DNA of 17,479 nucleotides, taken from assembly GCA_910584215.1 (NCBI GenBank), contig CAJTYI010000066.1:1-17479 (forward strand), read 5' to 3'. Shown piece after piece: positions 5,995-13,663 of the stretch. The notes beneath the pieces are model-generated. The model searched no databases, was not told the origin of the DNA, and saw only the letters and a program-made list of their open reading frames with translations. Every line of letters starts with the position of its first letter. Position 1 is the first letter of the stretch. Source of the DNA: an uncultured Roseburia sp. (GTDB taxonomy: Bacteria; Bacillota; Clostridia; Lachnospirales; Lachnospiraceae). Position numbers and translations under genes: made by a program.

Positions 5995-6885
5995 ATGAAT
6001 AAGGACGAATTTTTACGCCAGCTAGAACAATTGCTGGGAAATATTTCACCCGAAGAGCGGGCGGATGCCATGGCATACTACAGGAGTTATTTTGAGGATG
6101 CGGGAATAGAAAATGAGGCGTCCATATTAAAGGAATTAGAGTCACCCCAGAAGGTGGCGCAGAGCATATTAAAAGACGCGGGTGTGGAGGATGGCGTGCA
6201 GCCAAAAGACGGCGTCAGACTCGAGAAGGAGAACCGTATGCCTGGCAGCGACCATTACAGTTACGGGAATACGGATGGAGGCTACAAAAGCGCGAGTCCT
6301 GGTTCTGGCAGCACAGGTTGCGGATATGGGAGCTCAAACGGCAGTTATGCAAGCGGATATGGGAACTCGAACGGCAGTTATGCAAGCGGATATAGGAGCT
6401 CAAACGGCAGTTACGGGAATGTGAACACCGGTTACGGAAGCGCCGGTTCAGGTTACGGATATGGCGGAGAGACATTTGCCGAGCGCAACAAGCAAAAGAA
6501 CAAAGATGCGGCGGTGGCAATCGGGATTATTGCTGTAGTGCTTTTGTCCCCGATCTGGGGTTCTATACTGATCGCGATACTCAGCGTATTGGTCGGCGTG
6601 TTTGCGACACTGTTCGGTGTGGCGCTGGCAGTTGTCATTGTGATGGGTGTTATGCTGTTTGTCGGCGTATTGATGATCATCATTGGTTTTGCTTCTCTCG
6701 GAACCGGAAGCATGGCCGCGGGATTATGTGTCATAGGAATCGGATTTATATCACTGGCGATTGGAATCCTGGCAGTTATTGCGACTGTTTGGGTTTGTGG
6801 AGTATTCGTGCCGTGGGCGTGCCAGGGGATTGTAAACGGCTGTAAAAGTATTTGGAATAAGAGAAAGGGGAAAAAATTATTATGA
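5995..6885 (+). CDS. DUF1700 domain membrane protein with Gly/Ser/Tyr-rich repeat linker
   Basis: A 296-residue protein of unknown function. The N-terminal part, MNKDEFLRQLEQLLGNISP through about residue 62, is the cytosolic helical DUF1700 segment (EERADAMAYYRSYFEDAG, LKELESPQKVA). Residues about 80-160 are a low-complexity linker rich in Gly, Ser, Tyr and Asn, containing three 11-residue repeats. The rest holds long hydrophobic runs of about four membrane spans and ends in a basic tail (KSIWNKRKGKK). The frame is open from 5911, but ATG 5995 gives the family start; AAAGGAG is 13 bases upstream, slightly far. Its stop overlaps the next start as ATGA, indicating translational coupling to the DUF4097 protein. 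DUF1700 proteins commonly sit with PadR and DUF4097 partners. The exact role is unknown. Confidence 0.85.
   Translation: MNKDEFLRQLEQLLGNISPEERADAMAYYRSYFEDAGIENEASILKELESPQKVAQSILKDAGVEDGVQPKDGVRLEKENRMPGSDHYSYGNTDGGYKSASPGSGSTGCGYGSSNGSYASGYGNSNGSYASGYRSSNGSYGNVNTGYGSAGSGYGYGGETFAERNKQKNKDAAVAIGIIAVVLLSPIWGSILIAILSVLVGVFATLFGVALAVVIVMGVMLFVGVLMIIIGFASLGTGSMAAGLCVIGIGFISLAIGILAVIATVWVCGVFVPWACQGIVNGCKSIWNKRKGKKLL
6322..6420 (+). repeat. Three 33-bp in-frame tandem repeats in the DUF1700 gene
   Basis: Units at 6322-6354, 6355-6387 and 6388-6420 encode GYGSSNGSYAS, GYGNSNGSYAS and GYRSSNGSYGN. Similarity at the DNA level is high between units, pointing to recent slippage or recombination. The repeat lies in the linker between the cytosolic domain and the membrane spans. 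Confidence 0.9.
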
Positions 6886-7802
6886 AAAAATTTACGAAAG
6901 TCAGTCTTGTGATTGTAGCAATTTTTTTCATCATAGGTTTTATTTTAATCACCTGTGGCGCTGCTATGGGAGCGGGACCGTTATCTGTATGGGGACTGGC
7001 GGAGGCGGGAGATTTCGGCTGGGGAAAATGGCATATCGGAAGCCACGGTATTTATTATGGGGACGATGAGGAGGACGACGACGTGACCGAAGATTATAAG
7101 GAATTTGCGGCATCTACGGTGAAAAAGCTGATTCTGGATGTGGATGCGGCAGAGATTGTGTTTACGGAGTCAGATGACAGTGATATAATAAGCGTGGCAA
7201 TGAGAGTCGGAAGCAATGTAAAAAAGTACAGTGCCGTCCAGGACGGTGATGTGTTAAAGATTAATTGTACTATGAAACATTATAAAAATTGGTATGTTAC
7301 GCCAAAGCTTACAGTTTCACTGCCGGAAAATATTGCGCTGGAGACGGCGGACCTGGCAGTTGGCGCCTCGGATATCGATTTAGAGCACGGCTCCGTCCTC
7401 TGCGATAACTTTGTGCTGGATGTCGGAGCTGGAGATTGTTCAGGAGTAGGGTTTGAGGTCAGCGGCAGGACAAAGATTAAGCTGGGAGTCGGAGAAATCT
7501 CGTTGGAAGGCGGCAAATACAACGAACTTAAGATGGAATGCGGTATCGGGGCCATTGAGTTTTCAGGAGAAGTGACGGGTGATGTTACTGCGGAATGTGG
7601 TATGGGAGAGATTGATATGTGGCTGCAGGCGCGGGAAGAGGATTATAATTATGACATCAAATGCGGTATGGGGTCGATTGAGATCAACGGCATAACGTAT
7701 GGCAACATATCCGGCAATAAAGTCATAAATCATGATGGAGCCGTGAAGAAACTGGTGGCAGACTGTGGTATGGGGTCCATAGAGATAGAAATGAACCCAT
7801 AA
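6882..7802 (+). CDS. DUF4097 family membrane-anchored beta-repeat protein
   Basis: A 306-residue protein of unknown function. Residues about 7-30 form a single membrane span near a Lys-rich start, with no clear lipobox. An acidic stretch (DDEEDDD) follows around residues 65-72. The remainder is the repetitive beta-strand DUF4097 domain, read as a small beta-helix exposed outside the membrane. The C-terminal half repeats a rung motif: ECGIGAIEF, ECGMGEIDM, KCGMGSIEI and DCGMGSIEI, with Cys at residues 220, 239, 261 and 295. Its ATG overlaps the stop of the DUF1700 gene by four bases, and AAAGGGG lies 11 bases upstream, so the two are coupled. The PadR–DUF1700–DUF4097 order suggests a regulated envelope module. 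Adhesin-like naming in databases is only by fold. Confidence 0.85.
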   Translation: MKKFTKVSLVIVAIFFIIGFILITCGAAMGAGPLSVWGLAEAGDFGWGKWHIGSHGIYYGDDEEDDDVTEDYKEFAASTVKKLILDVDAAEIVFTESDDSDIISVAMRVGSNVKKYSAVQDGDVLKINCTMKHYKNWYVTPKLTVSLPENIALETADLAVGASDIDLEHGSVLCDNFVLDVGAGDCSGVGFEVSGRTKIKLGVGEISLEGGKYNELKMECGIGAIEFSGEVTGDVTAECGMGEIDMWLQAREEDYNYDIKCGMGSIEINGITYGNISGNKVINHDGAVKKLVADCGMGSIEIEMNP

Positions 7803-7821
7803 CCCGTTAAAAGATGTGCAG

Positions 7822-7878
7822 AGGTTTTCATCGACAGAAAGCCCGGAAACCTGTAAAAGAAAGCGGGAGGTTTTCTTT
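7822..7878 (+). promoter_or_regulatory. Possible alternative hairpins between the DUF4097 and CapA genes
   Basis: AGGTTTTC occurs twice (7822-7829 and 7868-7875), with GGAAACCT (7845-7852) between them. The middle element can pair with either copy but not both. Pairing with the second is followed by TTT and resembles a weak terminator. Confidence 0.3.
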
Positions 7879-7925
7879 GAGCCAGGAAAAACCCGTAACC
7901 CGGGATATGAAAGGTAGAGGTATCT

Positions 7926-9284
7926 ATGAATAAGGCGGTACGAATGGTATTGTATGTGTTGTCTTTACTGACAATACTCGGGGTGATTTTTGCGGTGGCT
8001 GCGGTGGATAAGGCTAAGCGGCGGACGGCGCCAAAGAGCGGCGCCGCAGCCGTGGCAGCCGCATCGGAAGAAGCAGACACTTCCAGCAGGCCAAAAGATA
8101 GTCAAAGACAAGACGAAGCGAACGCTCTCAGTGTGCCAGGGGATAGTCAAAGACAGGAAGAAGCGGATGCTCCCAGCGTGCCAGGAGATAGTCAAAGACA
8201 GGACGAAGCGGACGCTTGCGGCAAGCCGGAAGATGGCGTGGGGCTTTATACATCGGAGACAGTGGATTGCTCGCAGGAAACACAGGGGATGGATGAGCCG
8301 GGGGAGGCAGTCCATACGGATAGTACTGCAAATACAGCCGCAGAGGACGGCGCAGAAATCACATTGATATTTGTGGGGGATGTGCTGTTTGATGTGGCTT
8401 TTCGTGCCGGATATGATAAGGCGGGTATTGACGGTGTCGTCACGTCCGCTTTGCGGCAGCAGCTGCAGGATGCGGATATATTCATGATGAATCATGAGTT
8501 TCCGTTCAGTGACCGGGGAACGCCTATGGAGGACAAACAATTTACATTTCGTTGCAGCCCTTCTTATGTGAAAGCTCTGGGAGAGCTTGGCGTAGATATC
8601 GTTACGCTCGCCAATAACCATACCTTAGACTATGGCAGAGAAGCGCTCAGCGATACTATGGCTACATTGGAGCAGGCGGGGATTCCCTATGTCGGCGCCG
8701 GCGAGACGAAGGAGCGTGCAGAAAGTCTGCAGGTGATCGAGAAAAACGGAGTAAGATTTGGTTTTTTGGCGGCGACGAGAGTTGTACCGGTGGTAGAATG
8801 GAAAGTGTCGGTAAAGACGCCGGGCCTGTTTGACTGTTATGATGACAGCAGGCTGGTGGAGCTGGTGAGAGATGCAAAAGCGCAATGTGATTTTTTGGTG
8901 GTATATCCGCACTGGGGGATTGAGCGTTCTCAGATCCCGGAGGAGTATCAGACACAGACAGCCGCCCGCTGTGTGGAGGCGGGGGCCGACCTGATTGTGG
9001 GCGCGCACAGCCACTGTCTGCAAAGTGTGGAATATATTGGAGACACACCGGTATTTTATAGCCTGGGCAATTTTATTTTCGGATACAACATAAAGTCTTC
9101 CGCTTATCTGCAAGTTACGGTCAATGCCCAAAAAGAGGTGGTCTTCCGTCTGGTGCCGGTGTCGTCGGCCGGTGGCATCACTGATTTGTGCGAGGGCTCG
9201 TCGGGGGAACAGATTTTGTCGGAGGTGGGCGGTATTTCTTCGACCGCGCAGATTTTGCCCTCCGGTATTGTCACAAAAAAATAA
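7926..9284 (+). CDS. CapA family (poly-gamma-glutamate capsule type) membrane-anchored protein
   Basis: A 452-residue protein of the CapA/PGA_cap fold, related to metallophosphoesterases. An N-terminal membrane span lies at about residues 7-28, followed by a hydrophilic linker of roughly 110 residues with tandem repeats. The CapA domain starts near residue 145 with LIFVGDVLFD. The conserved order follows: MNHEFPFSDRG, TLANNHTLDYG, YPHWGIER, VGAHSHCLQSVEY and YSLGNFIFGY. These Asp, Asn and His motifs match the presumed metal site, so the domain looks intact and extracytoplasmic. AGAGG sits 5 bases before the ATG. No capB, capC or other capsule genes are nearby, so poly-gamma-glutamate synthesis is unlikely to be its task here. 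Isolated CapA-like proteins are common in Clostridia, with unknown substrates. It may belong to the envelope cluster, but co-transcription with the upstream cassette is uncertain. Confidence 0.88.
   Translation: MNKAVRMVLYVLSLLTILGVIFAVAAVDKAKRRTAPKSGAAAVAAASEEADTSSRPKDSQRQDEANALSVPGDSQRQEEADAPSVPGDSQRQDEADACGKPEDGVGLYTSETVDCSQETQGMDEPGEAVHTDSTANTAAEDGAEITLIFVGDVLFDVAFRAGYDKAGIDGVVTSALRQQLQDADIFMMNHEFPFSDRGTPMEDKQFTFRCSPSYVKALGELGVDIVTLANNHTLDYGREALSDTMATLEQAGIPYVGAGETKERAESLQVIEKNGVRFGFLAATRVVPVVEWKVSVKTPGLFDCYDDSRLVELVRDAKAQCDFLVVYPHWGIERSQIPEEYQTQTAARCVEAGADLIVGAHSHCLQSVEYIGDTPVFYSLGNFIFGYNIKSSAYLQVTVNAQKEVVFRLVPVSSAGGITDLCEGSSGEQILSEVGGISSTAQILPSGIVTKK
8097..8231 (+). repeat. Three 45-bp in-frame tandem repeats in the CapA gene linker
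   Basis: Units at 8097-8141, 8142-8186 and 8187-8231 each encode DSQRQ followed by (D/E)EA(N/D)A and a variable tail such as LSVPG or PSVPG. A partial unit (EADTSSRPK) precedes them. The repeats are hydrophilic and lie between the membrane anchor and the CapA domain. Confidence 0.9.
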
Positions 9285-9382
9285 TCCTGCGTGGACAAAA
9301 AATGAACTTAATTTTGCAAAAACATGCACAGGAGGGAGAAATAATTTATTAAATTTTGCTGGAAAAAGACGGTTGCTTACGT

Positions 9383-9388
9383 TATAAT
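9383..9388 (+). promoter_or_regulatory. Candidate -10 element for the response-regulator operon
   Basis: A perfect TATAAT lies about 70 bases before the start codon at 9460. At 17 bases upstream only TGGAAA is found, so the -35 is weak. An activator or alternative control is possible. Confidence 0.4.
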
Positions 9389-9459
9389 GGTGCATAGATG
9401 CAGGTATTTGGCAGAATAAATAAATGTCTTTGCGTTTGCGTTGAAACAGGAGGTAAAGA

Positions 9460-10563
9460 ATGAGAACAAAAATACTTATCGTGGATGATGCCGCCATTAA
9501 CCGCCAGATCTTATGTGAGATCTTCAAGCAGGATTATAAAGATAACGTTTTGACGGCAGACGATGGAATTCGTGCAGTAGAACAGCTAAGAGATTTTGCC
9601 GATGACATCGCAGTGGTACTGTTGGATTTAATCATGCCGAATATGGACGGTTTCGGTGTGTTAGAGACCATGCAGCAGGAAGGGTGGATCAAGAAGATAC
9701 CGGTGCTTATGATCACCGGGGACGCCTCTGCCAGCGTGGAGATCAGAGGTTTTGAGATGGGGGTTGCCGATTTTATCCGCAAGCCCTTTAATGCGTTGTC
9801 TATCCAGAAGCGGGTGCACAACGTGGCTCAGCTTTTTGCGCACCAGAATGAGCTTGAGGATATTGTCAATGAGCAGACAAAGCAGCTGCGTGAACAGTAT
9901 CGTGTCCTAGAGCAGCAGGCAGAAAAACTCCGGGAGACAAATGACAGGATATTGGATATGCTGGGCAATATGGTAGAGCAGCGTAATTTGGAAAGCGGTC
10001 TGCACGTAAAACGTGTCAAGGGCTTCACGGAAATACTGGCCCGTTTTATGATGAAGCGATATCCCAAGTATGAATTGAGCGAAGAGTCTGTCGCACGCAT
10101 CGCACAGGCGAGTGCGCTGCACGACATCGGCAAAATTGCCATCCCCGACAGCATCCTGCTCAAGCCGGGGCGCCTGACGGACGAAGAGTTTGCATATATG
10201 AAGACGCATACTACGCGCGGGGGTGAGATACTCAATCAGATGGAGGGCATTTGGGATGACGATACCCATAAATTGAGCCGTGATATCTGTCTCTACCATC
10301 ATGAACGATTTGACGGACGAGGTTATCCCGAAGGGCTCAAAGGCGACGAGATACCGATTGCTGCACAGCTGGTATCCGTGGCGGACGTCTATGACGCGCT
10401 GGTGAGCGAGCGGGTCTATAAGGCGGCTTTCACAAAAGACGAGGCGTTTGAGATGATTCAGGGGGGAAAATGCGGTGTATTCTCTCCGGAACTTATGGAA
10501 TGTTTTGATGATGCCAGGGCTGAATTTGAACAGCTGGCAGATTTGTTAAAAGAAACCGTGTGA
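9460..10563 (+). CDS. Response regulator with HD-GYP output domain
   Basis: A 367-residue cytoplasmic two-component protein, likely hydrolysing cyclic di-GMP. Residues 1-122 are a receiver domain: acidic pair Asp9-Asp10, phospho-acceptor Asp56 in LLDLIMP, a conserved Thr in MITGDAS and Lys in IRKPF. A coiled-coil-like stretch (about residues 125-170, rich in Gln, Glu and Leu) links it to the HD-GYP domain. There HDIGKIAIPD carries His221-Asp222, and HHERFDGRGYP carries His280-His281 and the GYP motif at 288-290, so the catalytic set appears complete. AGGAGG ends 6 bases before the ATG. No histidine kinase is adjacent, so its partner must be elsewhere. It is 22 bases ahead of the phosphohexomutase gene, so the two probably share a transcript. 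Activity on cyclic di-GMP is known for the family and not shown by sequence alone. Confidence 0.93.
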   Translation: MRTKILIVDDAAINRQILCEIFKQDYKDNVLTADDGIRAVEQLRDFADDIAVVLLDLIMPNMDGFGVLETMQQEGWIKKIPVLMITGDASASVEIRGFEMGVADFIRKPFNALSIQKRVHNVAQLFAHQNELEDIVNEQTKQLREQYRVLEQQAEKLRETNDRILDMLGNMVEQRNLESGLHVKRVKGFTEILARFMMKRYPKYELSEESVARIAQASALHDIGKIAIPDSILLKPGRLTDEEFAYMKTHTTRGGEILNQMEGIWDDDTHKLSRDICLYHHERFDGRGYPEGLKGDEIPIAAQLVSVADVYDALVSERVYKAAFTKDEAFEMIQGGKCGVFSPELMECFDDARAEFEQLADLLKETV

Positions 10564-10585
10564 AAGGAAAGGCGTAGTTAGCAGG

Positions 10586-12307
10586 ATGGATTATAGAGAA
10601 GTTTACAGGCAGTGGTGTACGGACCCTTACTTTGACGAGGAAACCAGAAAAGAACTATTGGCGATCGAAGGAGACGAAAAAGAAATCGAGGACAGATTTT
10701 ACCGTCAGTTGGAATTTGGAACCGGCGGGCTGCGCGGCGTTATCGGAGCGGGAACCAACCGCATGAATATCTACACGGTGCGTCTGGCAACACAGGGACT
10801 TGCCAATTATATTATTGCGCAGGGCGGGCAGGAGAAGGGGGTCGCGATCGCCCACGATTCGCGTATTATGTCGCCGGAGTTTACAAGGGAGGCGGCGCTT
10901 TGTTTAAATGCCAACGGTATTTTGACCTATGTTTTCGACAGTCTGCGTCCGACGCCGGAGCTGTCTTTTGCTGTGCGCGAATTGGGATGCATGGCAGGAA
11001 TTGTGATTACTGCCAGCCACAATCCCAGAGAATACAACGGTTATAAAGTATACTGGGAGGACGGCGCACAGATTACGCCTCCTCACGATAAAAACATTTT
11101 GGCGGAAGTGGCGAAAGTCACCGGATTTTCGCAGGTCAGGACGATGGACAAGGCTGCCGCCGAGGCGGGCGGACTTTACCGGACAATTGGGAGTTCGCTG
11201 GACGACCGCTATATGGAAGAACTAAAAAAGCAGTCGATTCATCCTGAAATGATACGTGAGATGGCGGGCGATATTAAGATCGTCTACACTCCGCTGCATG
11301 GAAGCGGAAATCTTCCGGTGCGCCGTGTCCTTAAGGAGCTGGGGTTTACCCATGTGTATGTGGTGGAGGAACAGGAGAAGCCTGACGGTACATTTCCCAC
11401 GGTTGCATACCCCAATCCTGAGTCGCCAAAAGCATTTGAACTTGCATTAAATCTTGCAAAAAAAGTAGACGCTGACATTGTTCTTGCAACAGACCCCGAC
11501 GCCGACCGGCTTGGCGTCTATTGTAAAGATCAAAATACGGGGGAATATGTCTCATTTACCGGAAATATGTCTGGAATGCTGATCGCGGAATATATATTAA
11601 GGGAGAGGACGGCAAACGGCACGATGCCAAAGAATCCGGCGCTGGTGGAAACGATCGTAACCACCGATATGGCGAAGGCCATAGCATCAGCCTATCACGT
11701 AAAGCTGATCGAGGTTCTCACCGGCTTTAAATATATTGGGGAACAGATCAAATTTTTTGAGGAGCAAAACACATATCAGTATGTATTTGGGCTGGAGGAA
11801 AGCTATGGCTGTCTTGCGGGGACATACGCAAGGGACAAGGATGCCTGTGTGGCAGTGATGATGCTGTGCGAGGTTGCCGCATGGTGCAAAAAACATCAGA
11901 TGACATTGTGGGATGCCATGGTAGACATGTATGAAAAATACGGCTACTACAGGGAGGGGCTCGAGACCCTTACCTTAACTGGTGTTGACGGCACCCGTAA
12001 GATGAAGCAGATGATGAGCGGCATGAGGGAGCACCCCCCGGTAATGCTCGGAGGCAATAAAGTGCTTGCGGTGAGTGATTATCTGGCGGATACCCGCTTG
12101 GAAATTGCTTCCGGTGACAAGACAAAGACTGGACTGCCGTCATCAAATGTGTTATATTATGAACTTGAAAATCAGGCGTGGTGCTGTGTGCGGCCTTCCG
12201 GCACGGAACCTAAGATTAAGTTCTACTTTGGTGTCAAAGGAGATTCGCTGCAGGACGCAGAAGCAAAGCTTGGAGCGTTAAAAGACGATTTATTAAAGCA
12301 GGGGTAA
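10586..12307 (+). CDS. pgcA: Phosphoglucomutase/phosphomannomutase family (alpha-D-phosphohexomutase)
   Basis: Converts glucose 6-phosphate and glucose 1-phosphate through a phosphoserine enzyme, feeding UDP-glucose, glycogen and cell-wall polymer synthesis; mannose phosphates are possible alternative substrates. All four family loops are present: TASHNPREYNGYK with the phospho-accepting Ser144; the magnesium loop DPDADRLG with Asp303, Asp305 and Asp307; the sugar-binding loop EESYG at 404-408; and the phosphate loop RPSGTEPK at 536-543. At 573 residues it matches the long Firmicutes PgcA-type enzyme and not GlmM (about 450). The ribosome site is weak: AAAGGAAAGG lies 13 bases or more upstream, and a closer CAGG directly abuts the ATG. 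It follows the HD-GYP gene by 22 bases and precedes the NagZ-type gene closely, suggesting one operon. Confidence 0.93.
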   Translation: MDYREVYRQWCTDPYFDEETRKELLAIEGDEKEIEDRFYRQLEFGTGGLRGVIGAGTNRMNIYTVRLATQGLANYIIAQGGQEKGVAIAHDSRIMSPEFTREAALCLNANGILTYVFDSLRPTPELSFAVRELGCMAGIVITASHNPREYNGYKVYWEDGAQITPPHDKNILAEVAKVTGFSQVRTMDKAAAEAGGLYRTIGSSLDDRYMEELKKQSIHPEMIREMAGDIKIVYTPLHGSGNLPVRRVLKELGFTHVYVVEEQEKPDGTFPTVAYPNPESPKAFELALNLAKKVDADIVLATDPDADRLGVYCKDQNTGEYVSFTGNMSGMLIAEYILRERTANGTMPKNPALVETIVTTDMAKAIASAYHVKLIEVLTGFKYIGEQIKFFEEQNTYQYVFGLEESYGCLAGTYARDKDACVAVMMLCEVAAWCKKHQMTLWDAMVDMYEKYGYYREGLETLTLTGVDGTRKMKQMMSGMREHPPVMLGGNKVLAVSDYLADTRLEIASGDKTKTGLPSSNVLYYELENQAWCCVRPSGTEPKIKFYFGVKGDSLQDAEAKLGALKDDLLKQG

Positions 12308-12343
12308 GAGACTGCGGATAACGTGCAGAGAAATGAGGATACG

Positions 12344-13663
12344 ATGGATAGAGAAGCAAGAAGGGCAAAGAGACAACAGGAGACGCGGTTTGCGGCGATC
12401 GGGTTTGCGATCGTCCTCGTACTTGCGGTCGTGCTGGCAGCTGGCACTGTGTTTGGCGTCAGAACGATGCTGCACCAAAACGACGTGCCGGTGGCGGCGG
12501 AACCAGAGCCAGGTTTAGACAACACGTTGGATACGCAGAGTGAGCCGATAGAGCCGGCGCAGCAGCCGACCGAAGAGCCTTTGCCCGCAGTGCCGGAAAG
12601 TGATCCCGAGCTGGATGCGGCGATGCAGAAAGTTACGCAGATGACACTTGAGGAGCGCGTGGCGCAGTTGTTTTTTATCACTCCGGACGCACTGACCGGC
12701 ATTAAGGGTACCAATATCGCGGGACAGACGACCAAGGGGATTTATGATCAATATCCGGTGGGCGGTATCATATATATGTCCATCAATCTGCAAAATCCCG
12801 ATCAGACAAGAGGGATGATAAAAAAGATGAACGAAATTGCCGTGGAGCGCACGGGGCTGCCATTGCTTATCGGCGTGGATGAAGAGGGCGGAAGTGTGGC
12901 AAGGATTGCCGGTAACGGAGAGTTTCGTGTACAAAACGTCGGTGATATGTCTGCGATTGGGGCCACCGGAGATGCCAATAACGCTTATCAGGCCGGCGTT
13001 AGTATCGGCACATATTTGAAAGATCTTGGATTTAACGTTAATTTTGCTCCCGTGGCGGACGTTCTGACAAATGATGCCAACACGGTGATTGGCAACCGGT
13101 CTTTTGGTTCCGACGCGGCGCTGGTTTCGGAAATGGTGAAGTCTGCGCTAGGCGGACTGGGCGAGAAAGGAATCGTGGGAGCCGTCAAGCATTTTCCGGG
13201 ACAGGGCGGCACAGCCGGGGATTCCCATGAAGGCGCTGTCGTTCTGGAGAAATCTGTGCAGGAGCTGCATGAAGTGGAGCTGGTGCCCTTTAAAGGGGCG
13301 ATCGAGGCCGGCGCTAAGATTATCATGGTGTCCCATATGTCTTTGCCCAATGTGACGGGAGATCAGACACCAGCGTCCATGTCGGGCGCGATTATGACGG
13401 ATTTGCTGCGCGGGGAGCTGAATTATAAGGGAGTGATTATGACCGATGCCCTCAATATGGGGGCGATTACCGCCGGTTACAACTCACAGCAGGCGGCGGT
13501 GACGGCGATTGCCGCTGGGGCCGATATGATTCTTATGCCGGAAGATTTTAAAGCTGCTTACCAGGGCGTGTTAGAGGCGGTTGGAAGCGGTATGCTCTCC
13601 GAGGAGCGCGTCAACGATGCGGCGGCCCATGTGATCAAGCTTAAGAATCAATTGCAGCAGTAG
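12344..13663 (+). CDS. nagZ: Glycoside hydrolase family 3 beta-N-acetylhexosaminidase, membrane-anchored
   Basis: A predicted exported glycosidase that removes terminal N-acetylglucosamine, probably from peptidoglycan fragments. Residues 1-14 are charged and are followed by a membrane span (about 16-43), then a Pro/Glu-rich linker (about 48-85) placing the enzyme outside the cell. The GH3 domain follows, with GVDEEGGSVARI, the NagZ-type loop KHFPGQGG-TAGDSHEG (Lys282-His283, Asp293 and His295) and the nucleophile Asp368 in MTDALNMGAI. The loop has Gln where many enzymes have His (KHFPGHG), while the Asp-His acid/base pair remains. ATG 12344 follows GAGG by 5 bases; GTG 12323 is in frame but lacks a ribosome site. 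The 439 residues fit NagZ plus an anchor. It lies 36 bases after the phosphohexomutase, likely the last gene of that operon. Confidence 0.88.
   Translation: MDREARRAKRQQETRFAAIGFAIVLVLAVVLAAGTVFGVRTMLHQNDVPVAAEPEPGLDNTLDTQSEPIEPAQQPTEEPLPAVPESDPELDAAMQKVTQMTLEERVAQLFFITPDALTGIKGTNIAGQTTKGIYDQYPVGGIIYMSINLQNPDQTRGMIKKMNEIAVERTGLPLLIGVDEEGGSVARIAGNGEFRVQNVGDMSAIGATGDANNAYQAGVSIGTYLKDLGFNVNFAPVADVLTNDANTVIGNRSFGSDAALVSEMVKSALGGLGEKGIVGAVKHFPGQGGTAGDSHEGAVVLEKSVQELHEVELVPFKGAIEAGAKIIMVSHMSLPNVTGDQTPASMSGAIMTDLLRGELNYKGVIMTDALNMGAITAGYNSQQAAVTAIAAGADMILMPEDFKAAYQGVLEAVGSGMLSEERVNDAAAHVIKLKNQLQQ

Noticed and set aside
6322..6420. Possible CRISPR-like array
   Set aside because: The units are directly adjacent, without spacers, and in frame with a coding sequence, so they are tandem coding repeats.
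7965..8621. 218-codon minus-strand frame opposite the CapA gene
   Set aside because: Low-quality repetitive product created by the 45-bp repeats; no ribosome site or domain.
7926..9284. Poly-gamma-glutamate capsule synthesis locus
   Set aside because: Only a CapA-family protein is present; no CapB ligase, CapC or CapD homologue is in the window.
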